Assembly: GCF_037023725.1 (NCBI RefSeq) | Contig: NZ_CP146077.1 | Span: forward strand, 258,001 to 322,000 | Origin: Pseudomonas bubulae | GTDB taxonomy: Bacteria > Pseudomonadota > Gammaproteobacteria > Pseudomonadales > Pseudomonadaceae | Reading direction: 5' to 3' | Length of the DNA: 64,000 bases | Part shown: positions 45,228 to 53,549 of the stretch, piece by piece | How positions within the stretch are numbered: position 1 is the first letter of the stretch | Layout of the letters: the number at the start of each line of letters is the position of its first letter | Program-made: the position numbers and the translations under genes | The notes under the pieces: generated by a model | What the model saw: only the letters and a program-made list of their open reading frames with translations | Told to the model about the DNA's origin: nothing | Database searches by the model: none

Positions 45228-46384
45228 CGGGTCTGTTCTGGCTGCTGGCGTTAGTCCTGTTTGCGCTGGCCACTCACGTGGGTCGGCGCTTTCGCATGAT
45301 CCCGATTGTCAGCCAGTTGTTGCTGGCGTCCATCGGTTTGCCGTTGCTGATGCTGTTCTGGATCGAGCCGCACTGGCAGCTCAACGGTGCGCAACTGGTG
45401 GCGCCGGTCTGGCTCAAAAGCCTTTACAGCCTGAGCTTCGCCCTGTTGCTGGGGACCATTTTGAGCGACGTGATTGATCTGCGACTGGACCGCCAGAGCC
45501 TGAAAATCGCCCTGCCCAGCTTTGCCGTGCCCTTCGTCAGCGGGCTCGCCTGCGCCGTCTGGCTGTTGCCCGAGCAACCCTGGCTGAATTCGCTGGCCGT
45601 GGGGCTGGTGTTTGCCATCACTGCCATCCCGGTGCTGTACCTGTACCTGCGCCATATCGACTACCCGCCTGCTGCCTCCCGTCGCCTGGTGCAAAGCGCA
45701 ATTGTGATCGACCTGACCTGCTGGAGCCTGTTCGGCCTGGCCCAGGGCAGCCTGAACCTGAGCAGTGTATTACTGCCGCTGGCCGGGGCTTTATTGCCGC
45801 TGCTGATGCGCGGCCTGCGCATTCGTCAGCCGCTGTGCTACAGCCTGAGTTTTTTCGCACTGTTGGTGGTGGCTGAACATTACCGCCTCAATGCGTTGAT
45901 ATTTGGCGTCGGCTATCTGGTCTGCATGGCATGGCTCAAGGTACCGCTGGTGATGCCGTTAAAGGCCGTGTGGCTTGAGCGCATGCAGACCACGCTGGCG
46001 ATCCCGCTGATTCTGACGTTCGGCATTGTGCAGATTGATGTACACAGCGCCCTGGGCCAGATAAGCCCGCTGCAACTGGCGGCCCTGTTGCTTCTGCCGA
46101 TGGCCAGCAAACTGCTGGGCAACTGGCTCGGACTGAGCTGGGCCACGCCCTCGTTTGCAGGCGCCAGCCGATGGCGTGAAAGCCTGCTGCTGAACATTCG
46201 CGGGTTGAGTGAGATCGTATTCCTCAACTTGCTGCTGCAACAACAGCTGATCAGTCCCGCGTTGTACTTCGCGTTGATACTGATGAGCCTCATCGCCACG
46301 CTGCTGCCGGCGCTGGCGGGTATGAGCAACCCCCCCTTGAAGTCTGCCGTGGTACCCGGCAAGGAGCGCCTGTGTCAGGAATAG
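45221..46384 (+). CDS. CPA2/Kef-like cation:proton antiporter membrane protein
   Basis: 387-aa hydrophobic protein with about 11-12 TM segments and no cytoplasmic domain, resembling monovalent cation:proton antiporters of the CPA2 type (I-T-A-I-P-V-L in the middle and an R-G-L-S-E-I-V region near the end). GTG 45221, eight bases after AGGAG, overlaps the exporter stop; it also overlaps the next gene by 13 bp. The tight coupling makes it part of the APE operon, where its job is unclear. Assignment to CPA2 is by general pattern only. Confidence 0.65.
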   Translation: MLTGLFWLLALVLFALATHVGRRFRMIPIVSQLLLASIGLPLLMLFWIEPHWQLNGAQLVAPVWLKSLYSLSFALLLGTILSDVIDLRLDRQSLKIALPSFAVPFVSGLACAVWLLPEQPWLNSLAVGLVFAITAIPVLYLYLRHIDYPPAASRRLVQSAIVIDLTCWSLFGLAQGSLNLSSVLLPLAGALLPLLMRGLRIRQPLCYSLSFFALLVVAEHYRLNALIFGVGYLVCMAWLKVPLVMPLKAVWLERMQTTLAIPLILTFGIVQIDVHSALGQISPLQLAALLLLPMASKLLGNWLGLSWATPSFAGASRWRESLLLNIRGLSEIVFLNLLLQQQLISPALYFALILMSLIATLLPALAGMSNPPLKSAVVPGKERLCQE

Positions 46385-47619
46385 AAATGGAACGTCGTCA
46401 GGTTGTAGTCATCGGTGCAGGACCGTCCGGCGCCATTGCCTCGGCCCTACTTAAACGCAAGGGCCACGATGTGCTGGTTATCGAGCGCCAGCACTTCCCG
46501 CGCTTTTCGATTGGCGAAAGCCTGCTTTCGCACTGCATCGACTTCATCGAAGAAGCGGGCATGCTGGACGCGGTGCAGGCCGCCGGCTTCCAGCTGAAAA
46601 ACGGTGCTGCCTTCGCCTGGGGCGAGCAATACAGCGCCTTCGATTTTGGTGACACTTTCAGTAACGGCAAACCCACCACCTTTCAGGTGCAACGCGCGGA
46701 CTTCGACAAACTGCTGGCCGATCAAGCCGCGCTGCAAGGTGTCGAAATCCGTTATGGCGAAACCGTGATCAGCACGGATATCGAGCGTGCCAAACCGCTC
46801 CTGCACATTGAGCGCGAAGACACCAGCCGCTATCAGGTTGAAGCTGACTTCATTCTCGACGCCAGCGGCTACGGCCGCGTATTGCCGCGCTTGCTCGACC
46901 TTGAAGCACCGTCGAACTTTCCGCTGCGTCAGGCGGTGTTTACCCACGTGGAAGACCGTATCGATTACGCAGGTTTTGATCGCAACAAAATCCTTATTAC
47001 CACCCACCCGACCCAGCGCGACATCTGGTTCTGGAGCATCCCGTTCAGCAATGGCCGCACGTCGGTGGGCGTGGTGGCGGCAGCCGGGCATTTCGAAGGC
47101 CGCAGTGAAAACCTCGACACCTGCCTGCGCAGTTTTGTCGATGAAACCCCCAGTCTGCAACGGGTGCTGGCCAATGCCGTATGGGACACTCCGGCCCGTA
47201 CCCTGGGCGGTTACTCGGCCAACGTCAAAACCCTGCACGGCCCCGGTTTTGCACTATTGGGCAACGCTGCCGAGTTCCTCGACCCGGTGTTCTCCTCGGG
47301 CGTAACCATCGCCATGCGTTCGGCGAGCATGGCGGCGGGCGTGCTGCACCGTCAGTTGCAAGGCGAGGCGGTGGACTGGCAAAGCGAGTTTGCCGAACCG
47401 CTCAAGCGCGGGGTCGACACCTTCCGTTGCTATGTTGAAGGCTGGTACGCCGGCACCTTCCAGGACGTGATCTACCACCCCGGTAGCCAGCCGCATATTC
47501 GCAGCATGATCAGCTCGATCCTGGCCGGTTATGCCTGGGACGAAAGCAACCCCTTTGTCAGCGAGTCCAGGCGCCGTTTGCGCATGCTGTCGGATATCTG
47601 CGCCACGGAGCCCGCATGA
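46372..47619 (+). CDS. FAD-dependent oxidoreductase with flavin-dependent-halogenase signatures
   Basis: 415-aa flavoprotein. Dinucleotide fold G-A-G-P-S-G at residues 15-20, then I-E-R-Q-H-F-P-R-F-S-I-G-E-S-L-L (residues 37-52). A Lys (Lys76 in F-Q-L-K-N-G) aligns with the catalytic lysine of phenol halogenases. W-F-W-S-I-P at 219-224 fits the W-x-W-x-I-P halogenase motif. Xanthomonadins, brominated aryl polyenes, also use such an enzyme. It could instead be a non-halogenating monooxygenase or dehydrogenase of the same fold. GTG 46372 lies five bases after AAGGAG. Linked to the methyltransferase by an ATGA overlap. Confidence 0.75.
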   Translation: MSGIEMERRQVVVIGAGPSGAIASALLKRKGHDVLVIERQHFPRFSIGESLLSHCIDFIEEAGMLDAVQAAGFQLKNGAAFAWGEQYSAFDFGDTFSNGKPTTFQVQRADFDKLLADQAALQGVEIRYGETVISTDIERAKPLLHIEREDTSRYQVEADFILDASGYGRVLPRLLDLEAPSNFPLRQAVFTHVEDRIDYAGFDRNKILITTHPTQRDIWFWSIPFSNGRTSVGVVAAAGHFEGRSENLDTCLRSFVDETPSLQRVLANAVWDTPARTLGGYSANVKTLHGPGFALLGNAAEFLDPVFSSGVTIAMRSASMAAGVLHRQLQGEAVDWQSEFAEPLKRGVDTFRCYVEGWYAGTFQDVIYHPGSQPHIRSMISSILAGYAWDESNPFVSESRRRLRMLSDICATEPA

Positions 47620-48371
47620 AACCTCTGAGCGATACCTACGTTGAAGAAACCCGCCTGGGGTTCTGGTTCTTGCGCAGCCACACCTGGCAGCACCATGTAC
47701 TGCGGGTGGCCATCAATGACCTGCGCAGCCTGTTCAGTGATGAACTGCCAACCGCGCCGGTGATCCTCGATGCCGGTTGCGGCCAGGGCAAATCGTTCCA
47801 GTACCTGGACAAAACCTTCGCACCGAAGCGCCTGATCGGCCTCGATGCTGATCCCCTGAGCCTGCACTTGAGCGCCGAAGAAGCCCGGCGTCAGGGCATC
47901 GACATTGAGCTGATCGGCAGCGATTGCGCCGAGCTGAAGGTGGCCGATGACAGTATCGACATCCTGTTCTGCCACCAGACTTTTCATCACCTGGTGCAAC
48001 AGGACCGGGCATTGGCCGAGTTCTACCGGGTGCTCAAGCCCGGTGGTTACTTGCTGTTTGCCGAGTCCACCGAAGCCTATATCGATACCTGGGTGATCCG
48101 CTGGCTGTTCCGTCACCCCATGCATGTGCAAAAAAGCGCAGCGCAATACCTGGAGATGATCCGTGACCAGGGCTTTGAATTTGAGCCACAGAATATCTCC
48201 TATCCTTACCTGTGGTGGAGTCGCTCCAAGGACTTCGGCCTGTTGGAGCGGGTTGGCTTGCTAAAGCCAAAACCGGTGGGCCAGCGTGATGAAACCCTGG
48301 TCAACGTGGTGGCGCGCAAACCCCAATCCCCTGTGGGAGCGGGTTTACTCGCGACAGGATCGCTGCTGTGA
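47616..48371 (+). CDS. SAM-dependent methyltransferase with repeat-derived C-terminal tail
   Basis: 251-aa class I methyltransferase with the SAM motif L-D-A-G-C-G-Q-G-K and the post-I acidic residue in G-L-D-A-D. It is likely to methylate the aryl ring; E. coli and Vibrio APEs carry ring methyl groups. The natural end appears to be near V-N-V-V-A-R-K-P. The last 15 residues (Q-S-P-V-G-A-G-L-L-A-T-G-S-L-L) and the stop codon come from the REP doublet at 48332-48419. Confidence 0.83.
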   Translation: MKPLSDTYVEETRLGFWFLRSHTWQHHVLRVAINDLRSLFSDELPTAPVILDAGCGQGKSFQYLDKTFAPKRLIGLDADPLSLHLSAEEARRQGIDIELIGSDCAELKVADDSIDILFCHQTFHHLVQQDRALAEFYRVLKPGGYLLFAESTEAYIDTWVIRWLFRHPMHVQKSAAQYLEMIRDQGFEFEPQNISYPYLWWSRSKDFGLLERVGLLKPKPVGQRDETLVNVVARKPQSPVGAGLLATGSLL

Positions 48372-48419
48372 ATCAGATGAACCGAGTTGCCTGCATCGCG
48401 AGCAAGCCCGCTCCCACAC
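48332..48419. repeat. REP doublet (REPIN) at a gene junction inside the APE operon
   Basis: Units TGTGGGAGCGGGTTTACTCGCG and CGCGAGCAAGCCCGCTCCCAC in inverted orientation around a spacer of about 43 bp. It sits between the methyltransferase and the DUF3261 lipoprotein, supplying the tail of the first and breaking the otherwise overlapping gene order. Confidence 0.88.
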
Positions 48420-48424
48420 GGATA

Positions 48425-48895
48425 ATGTTTGTGTGGTTAGTGATGTGCATGCTGCTCAGTAGCTGCACCAGCTTGCCGCTGCCCAGGAAAACGCCAACCC
48501 TGGCCCTGCCCATGCAATTGCATATCCAGCGCGAGCAGGCCGAACAACGGCAAGACTGGTTGCTGGTGATCCAGCAGCAAGGACCTGCCCTACGCTGGTC
48601 GCTGATGGACCCCCTGGGTATTCCGCTGGCGCGCCAATTACTGCAAGACGGAACCTGGCAGGCCGACGGTCTGTTGCCGCCCAACCCCGAGGCCCGCGAA
48701 CTCTTCGCCGCGCTATTGTTTGCACTGACACCGGCAACTGAGCTGGCGGACAATTATCCACAAGCAAAAACTGCGGCTGACTTGCGAGTTATTGAACAGC
48801 GCTGGCAAGTGCACTACCAGCAACCCGAGGCATTTCGCATCGATATGAAGGGCGATCTGCATTACACAATCAGCCCGCTGGAGGCCGCCCCATGA
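48425..48895 (+). CDS. DUF3261-type lipoprotein of the aryl polyene cluster (ApeN-like)
   Basis: 156-aa predicted lipoprotein. A short signal peptide M-F-V-W-L-V-M-C-M-L-L-S-S-C ends in the lipobox L-L-S-S-C with Cys14 lipidated. The mature part resembles DUF3261 proteins that accompany MMPL and LolA-like genes in APE clusters and probably help outer-membrane insertion. I start at ATG 48425, because the longer frame to 48368 translates REP sequence and would bury the signal peptide. ATGA overlap with the next ketosynthase. Confidence 0.82.
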   Translation: MFVWLVMCMLLSSCTSLPLPRKTPTLALPMQLHIQREQAEQRQDWLLVIQQQGPALRWSLMDPLGIPLARQLLQDGTWQADGLLPPNPEARELFAALLFALTPATELADNYPQAKTAADLRVIEQRWQVHYQQPEAFRIDMKGDLHYTISPLEAAP

Positions 48896-50079
48896 CTGCT
48901 TACCTCAACGCACTGGGCGTGGTCTGCTCTCTGGGCCGAGGCCCCGCCGAAGTGGCGAGCAAACTGTTTGCCGGTGACTGCTCGGGCATGCAGCGGCAAA
49001 GCGGCTGGGTGCCTGAACGCTCGCCGACCATCGGCGCGGTAAGCGGCGAACTGGCAGCGATCCCCGCTGGGCTCGAACAGCAAAACAGCCGCAACAACCG
49101 ACTGTTGCTCGAAGCCGCATTGCAAATACAGGGCGATATTGAGCAAGCAATCGCTACCTTCGGCCGCGATCGTATTGCCATCGTGCTGGGCACCAGTACC
49201 TCGGGCATTGATGAAGCCAGTCAGGGCATTGCCCATTACCTGCAGCATCAGCAGTTCCCCGCTGATTACAGCTATCAGCAACAAGAGCTGAGTGCACCGG
49301 CCACGTTCCTGGCCGACTGGCTGAACATCAGCGGGCCGGCCTATGTGATCTCCACCGCCTGTACCTCCAGCGCCCGGGCGCTGATGAGCGCCCAGCGGTT
49401 GCTGGACATGAACCTGTGCGACGTAGTGATGTGCGGCGGTGTCGACACGCTATGCAAATTGACGCTCAACGGTTTTTCGGCGCTGGAGGCGGTGGCGGAT
49501 GAGCGCTGCAACCCGTTTTCGGTCAACCGTCGAGGCATCAATATCGGCGAAGCGGCAGCGCTGTTCTTGATGAGCAGGCACCCCGCCAACGGCCACACCA
49601 TCGCTCTGCTCGGCGCAGGCGCCAGCAGTGACGCGCACCATATTTCCGCCCCGGAGCCCAGCGGCCGCGGCGCCGTACAAGCCATGCACAAAGCCTTGGG
49701 GCGCGCGGGTTTACAGCCCGCTCAGATCGGTTACCTGAACCTGCATGGCACCGCCACCCAGCACAACGATGCGATGGAAAGCCACGCCGTGTCGCAGGTG
49801 TTCGCCAACGGTGTGCCGTGTTCGTCGACCAAACCCATGACCGGCCATACCCTGGGTGCGGCTGGCGCGCTGGAAGCTGCCTTCTGCTGGCTGAGCCTGA
49901 GCCACGGTGGTGCTTTGGCGCCCCATGTCTGGGACGGCCAAGGCGACCCGGCGCTGCCGGCGCTAAACTGGGTTACCCCCGGCCAGACCCTCGCACCCGC
50001 CCCACAGCGCTGCCTGATGAGCAATTCGTTTGCCTTCGGCGGCAATAACGTCAGCCTGATTATCGGAGAGGCCCCATGA
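48892..50079 (+). CDS. apeO: Beta-ketoacyl-ACP synthase (ApeO-like)
   Basis: 395-aa elongating ketosynthase. The catalytic triad is intact: Cys157 in S-T-A-C-T-S-S-A, His in N-L-H-G-T-A-T and His in M-T-G-H-T-L-G-A-A-G. With the ApeC-like factor it should form the ApeO:ApeC heterodimer that extends the polyene by malonyl units. ATGA overlaps with the lipoprotein before and the dehydratase after. Confidence 0.92.
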   Translation: MTAYLNALGVVCSLGRGPAEVASKLFAGDCSGMQRQSGWVPERSPTIGAVSGELAAIPAGLEQQNSRNNRLLLEAALQIQGDIEQAIATFGRDRIAIVLGTSTSGIDEASQGIAHYLQHQQFPADYSYQQQELSAPATFLADWLNISGPAYVISTACTSSARALMSAQRLLDMNLCDVVMCGGVDTLCKLTLNGFSALEAVADERCNPFSVNRRGINIGEAAALFLMSRHPANGHTIALLGAGASSDAHHISAPEPSGRGAVQAMHKALGRAGLQPAQIGYLNLHGTATQHNDAMESHAVSQVFANGVPCSSTKPMTGHTLGAAGALEAAFCWLSLSHGGALAPHVWDGQGDPALPALNWVTPGQTLAPAPQRCLMSNSFAFGGNNVSLIIGEAP

Positions 50080-50543
50080 TTGACTGGCCACTCGCCGAAC
50101 TGCTGCCCCACGCTGGCGACATGATCCTGATCGATCAGGTCCTGGCGTTTGATGAAGAGCAGATTGAAACCCGCCTGATCGTAAAAGCCGGCGGCCTGTT
50201 CAACCGCGAAGACGGTAGCCTGCCCGCCTGGGCAGGCATTGAGTTGATGGCGCAAAGCGTCGCGGCCTACGCCGGTTGTCGCGCCCGCTTGCAGGGCCGC
50301 CCCGTGGCGCTGGGCTTTTTGTTGGGCACACGTAAATTTGAATGTAACGTCGAACATTTCCCGCTCGGCGCCCCGCTGCATATCCACGCCCTGCGCTCAC
50401 TGGAAGACGACAACGGCATGGGCGTATTCGAGTGTCACCTCACCGGCCCCGGTATCCATGCCAGCGCCCGCCTGAACGTGTTCCGTCCGCCCCAGGCTGA
50501 CACCTACCTTGCTCAAACACCCCGGGAGACCCGCCATGACTGA
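50076..50543 (+). CDS. apeP: 3-hydroxyacyl-ACP dehydratase (ApeP-like)
   Basis: 155-aa hot-dog dehydratase with the catalytic His12 (L-P-H-A-G-D-M) and Glu56 (A-G-I-E-L-M-A-Q). It introduces the trans double bonds of the polyene. ApeP pairs with ApeI in characterised systems; here the ApeI-like domain is at the C-terminus of the fused ligase encoded at 36919-38589. Confidence 0.9.
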   Translation: MIDWPLAELLPHAGDMILIDQVLAFDEEQIETRLIVKAGGLFNREDGSLPAWAGIELMAQSVAAYAGCRARLQGRPVALGFLLGTRKFECNVEHFPLGAPLHIHALRSLEDDNGMGVFECHLTGPGIHASARLNVFRPPQADTYLAQTPRETRHD

Positions 50544-51264
50544 GTCCATTCTGGTCACAGGTTCCAGCCGTGGCATTGGCCGCGCCATCGCCTTGCGCCT
50601 GGCCCAAGCCGGCTTCGATCTGGTCCTGCATTGCCGTAGCGGCCGCAGCGAAGCCGATGCCGTCATGGCCGAAGTACACGCCTTGGGTCGCAGTGCCCGG
50701 GTGTTGCAATTCGACGTATCGGATCGCACCCAATGCAAAGCCATCCTGGAAGCCGACGTTGAAACCCACGGCGCCTACTACGGCGTAGTGCTCAATGCCG
50801 GCCTGACTCGCGACGGCGCCTTTCCAGCGCTGAGCGAAGACGATTGGGACGTGGTGATGCGCACCAACCTCGACGGCTTTTACAACGTGCTGCACCCGGT
50901 GATGATGCCGATGATCCGCCGCCGCGCAGCCGGGCGTATCGTCTGCATTACTTCGGTCTCGGGCCTGATCGGCAACCGCGGGCAGGTCAACTACAGCGCT
51001 TCCAAGGCCGGTTTGATCGGCGCCGCCAAGGCTCTGGCCATCGAGCTGGGCAAACGCAAAATCACCGTCAACTGCGTCGCGCCGGGGCTGATCGACACCG
51101 CCATGCTTGACGAAAACGTACCGGTAGACGAACTGATGAAAATGATCCCCGCCCAACGCATGGGCACCCCCGAAGAAGTCGCGGGGGCGGTCAACTTTTT
51201 GATGTCGGCCGAAGCGGGCTATATCACCCGCCAGGTGCTGGCCGTCAACGGAGGGTTGTGCTGA
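50536..51264 (+). CDS. apeQ: 3-oxoacyl-ACP reductase (ApeQ-like)
   Basis: 242-aa short-chain dehydrogenase of the FabG type. Cofactor motif T-G-S-S-R-G-I-G at residues 7-14, the N-A-G block, catalytic Ser, and Y-S-A-S-K with the active-site Tyr and Lys. Reduces the beta-keto group before dehydration. ATG 50536 follows GGGAG and overlaps the dehydratase gene by 8 bp. Confidence 0.93.
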   Translation: MTESILVTGSSRGIGRAIALRLAQAGFDLVLHCRSGRSEADAVMAEVHALGRSARVLQFDVSDRTQCKAILEADVETHGAYYGVVLNAGLTRDGAFPALSEDDWDVVMRTNLDGFYNVLHPVMMPMIRRRAAGRIVCITSVSGLIGNRGQVNYSASKAGLIGAAKALAIELGKRKITVNCVAPGLIDTAMLDENVPVDELMKMIPAQRMGTPEEVAGAVNFLMSAEAGYITRQVLAVNGGLC

Positions 51265-52490
51265 TGAAACGCGTCGTTGTCACCGGCATGGCCGGTATCA
51301 CCTCGCTGGGCAGTGACTGGGCCAGTATCGAAGCCAACTTTGTGGTCGGGCGCAGCGGTATCCGGCGCATGGACGAGTGGGACCGCTTCGCTGAACTTAA
51401 CACCCGACTGGCCGGCCCCATTGATGACTTTGTGGTGCCCGCCCACTGGACCCGCAAGCAACTGCGCAGCATGGGCCGCGTGTCGCGGCTGGCCGTCGGC
51501 GCTGCAGAGCAGGCCCTGCAGGACGCCGGCCTGCTCGACAACCCGATCATTCGCGACGGGCGCATGGGCGTAGCCTGCGGCTCGTCCACCGGCAGCACCG
51601 ACGAGATCATGGCGTTCGGCAATATGCTGCTCAACTCGGTGGCAGACGGCCTCAATGCCAACAGCTACGTACGGATGATGCCGCACACCACAGCGGCCAA
51701 TATCAGCATCTTCTTTGGCCTGACCGGGCGCCTGATCCCGACCTCCAGTGCCTGCACCAGCGGCAGCCAGGGGATCGGCTATGCCTACGAGGCCATCAAG
51801 TTCGGCCGCCTGCCGCTGATGCTCGCCGGCGGCGCCGAAGAACTGTGCCCCACCGAAGCGATGGTGTTTGACGCGCTGTACGCCACCAGCCTGAAAAACG
51901 ACGCCCCGCACACCAGCCCACGCCCCTACGACAGTGGTCGTGACGGCCTGGTGATCGGCGAAGGCAGCGGCATGCTGGTACTCGAAGAGCTGGAACACGC
52001 ACTGGCCCGTGGCGCCCATATCCACGCAGAAATCGTCGGCTTTGGCAGCAATGCCGACGGCCAGCACACCACCCGCCCGGAAGTCGGCACCATGCGCCGG
52101 GCGATGGAACTGGCACTGGAAGACGCCGGTATTGGCGCGGATGCCATCGGCTATGTAAACGGCCACGGCACCGCCACCGAACAGGGTGATATTGCCGAGA
52201 CACTGGCCACCAGCGAGCTGTTCGGCAAACACATGCCCATCAGTTCGCAGAAGAGCTTTTTTGGCCATACCCTGGGCGCCTGTGGGGCGCTGGAATCCTG
52301 GTTCAGCATCGAAATGATGAACCGCGACCGCTACGTTCCCACGCTTAACCTCGATAAAGTCGACCCGCGCTGCGGCGAACTGGATTACCTGCGTGACGAG
52401 TTCCGGGTGATGCACAACGACTACGTGATGAACAACAACTTTGCCTTTGGCGGAGTCAACACATCGTTGATCTTCCGTCGCTGGGCCTGA
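51264..52490 (+). CDS. apeR: Second beta-ketoacyl-ACP synthase (ApeR-like)
   Basis: 408-aa FabF-type ketosynthase with Cys164 in S-S-A-C-T-S-G-S, His in N-G-H-G-T-A-T and His in F-F-G-H-T-L-G-A. It probably carries out the first condensation on the aromatic starter or a related special step. ATG 51264 shares its A with the reductase stop (TGATG). Last biosynthetic gene of the cluster. Confidence 0.92.
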   Translation: MKRVVVTGMAGITSLGSDWASIEANFVVGRSGIRRMDEWDRFAELNTRLAGPIDDFVVPAHWTRKQLRSMGRVSRLAVGAAEQALQDAGLLDNPIIRDGRMGVACGSSTGSTDEIMAFGNMLLNSVADGLNANSYVRMMPHTTAANISIFFGLTGRLIPTSSACTSGSQGIGYAYEAIKFGRLPLMLAGGAEELCPTEAMVFDALYATSLKNDAPHTSPRPYDSGRDGLVIGEGSGMLVLEELEHALARGAHIHAEIVGFGSNADGQHTTRPEVGTMRRAMELALEDAGIGADAIGYVNGHGTATEQGDIAETLATSELFGKHMPISSQKSFFGHTLGACGALESWFSIEMMNRDRYVPTLNLDKVDPRCGELDYLRDEFRVMHNDYVMNNNFAFGGVNTSLIFRRWA

Positions 52491-52509
52491 TACCTGTGGA
52501 ACCCATGCA

Positions 52510-52950
52510 ATGACTTACCTGCTGCGCATTACCTTGATTGCCCTGGCCCTGCTGACCACCGTGTCCTGCACCAGCAAACCCGTGTTCACCCCCGACCGCA
52601 CATTACATGCCTCGATCAACAGCGACCGTGCGCAAATGCAACAGGCCATCGTCAAGGCCCTGGTCGGGCGCGGCTGGACAGTGCAAAAAATCACCCCGCA
52701 ACTGGTGCAGGCGCAGATCACCGTGCGCGGGCAATACCACGCTGAAATCGACATTCCGTACAGCGCCGATCACTACCGGATCCAGTACCGCGACAGCAGC
52801 GGCCTGGACTACAAGGACGGCAAGATTCACAAGAATTACATTCGCTGGGTGCGCCTGCTGGATCGCGATATCGTGCGCGACCTCAAGGACAATCAGAACG
52901 AACGCACGGCCAAACAGCTGTCTGAAGCGGCGCGGGTAAAACCGTTGTAA
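52510..52950 (+). CDS. Hypothetical lipoprotein closing the aryl polyene operon
   Basis: 146-aa predicted lipoprotein: hydrophobic signal segment (residues 5-18), then a lipobox T-V-S-C with Cys20. The mature part is rich in charged residues, with a conserved-looking W-T-V-Q-K-I block and a lysine/arginine-rich end. No family named with confidence. It begins 19 bp after the ketosynthase and ends just before a terminator, so it is probably the last gene of the operon. Confidence 0.75.
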   Translation: MTYLLRITLIALALLTTVSCTSKPVFTPDRTLHASINSDRAQMQQAIVKALVGRGWTVQKITPQLVQAQITVRGQYHAEIDIPYSADHYRIQYRDSSGLDYKDGKIHKNYIRWVRLLDRDIVRDLKDNQNERTAKQLSEAARVKPL

Positions 52951-52964
52951 CCATCAGAAACGAC

Positions 52965-52987
52965 AAAGGCGCCTTTCGGCGCCTTAT
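52965..52987 (+). terminator. Terminator of the aryl polyene operon
   Basis: AAGGCGCC-TTTC-GGCGCCTT stem-loop 15 bp after the last stop codon. The following sequence has only a short T tract, so it is a moderate intrinsic terminator. Confidence 0.7.
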
Positions 52988-53410
52988 TCACAAACAGACT
53001 GGCTTGTCATAGCACTGTGTCTGTCCGGCTCTGTAATGGCTGGTTTCCCAGGATTCTCAGAGTCTCACAAGCCCCTTGCGGGTACGAATGGACTATTACT
53101 CGCGCTAAGCGTTTAGGCAACCAGCATGACGCCCGCTTATCGTTTCTGGCCGCTCTTTTACAAGCTCAAAGCGCAGCGGACAGCCGATGTTTACGAATAA
53201 CCACGATGGCCCTGACCTTGATCATTCCGGCACTTCATAGCCTCTGAAATCACAAATAAGTACGCTGCCTTCTTTCGGTTGATATTGAAGTGACATTGAC
53301 TGGACCCGTGCTTAAAGAAGCGATTTTGCGCAGCTTTACTTTCAAGTTTCCAAGCGTGTTTTATAACTGCGCGTTTCGCAATTCTCGGCCAAACCGCAGC
53401 CCCTGCGGGC

Positions 53411-53433
53411 CATATTTCTTTCATTCGCAGGAC
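53411..53433 (+). repeat. Short direct repeat, copy 1
   Basis: CATATTTCTTTCATTCGCAG followed by GAC, matching the copy at 54034-54056 with one mismatch. Upstream flanks (GCAGC...GGG) also show faint similarity. It directly abuts the pseudogene fragment. Confidence 0.7.
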
Positions 53434-53524
53434 ATAACCTGCAAGGCCTGAACCGCGATGTAGCGCTGGCGATGGTGCATCTGATCCATCAGGCTAAAAC
53501 GTCTGTGGATAAGTGACTGGCCCG
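53434..53524 (+). pseudogene. 3' fragment of the 59-aa gene at 54330
   Basis: About 90% identical to 54415-54505 over its whole length, covering codons 29-58 of the small gene. The terminal Leu-Leu codons have changed so that a TGA stop follows the Asp-Lys codons. The 5' half, start codon and leader are absent; unrelated sequence joins at ATAACCTG. A truncated duplicate, not a functional gene. Confidence 0.8.
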
Positions 53525-53549
53525 GTAATACACGCTCCCAAAGCTACAA

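Larger units (their letters stand above)
52988..53549. other. Gene-free decayed region
   Basis: About 560 bp with no credible intact gene and lower GC than the flanks. It contains a 3' fragment of the small gene at 54330 (see 53434-53524). It also has a degenerate copy of a sequence ending CTTTCATTCGCAGGAC (53411-53433) that recurs at 54034-54056. This looks like the residue of duplication and deletion. Confidence 0.6.

Noticed and set aside
53017..53247. 76-codon plus-strand frame after the APE terminator
   Set aside because: No ribosome site or domain; lies in decayed sequence.
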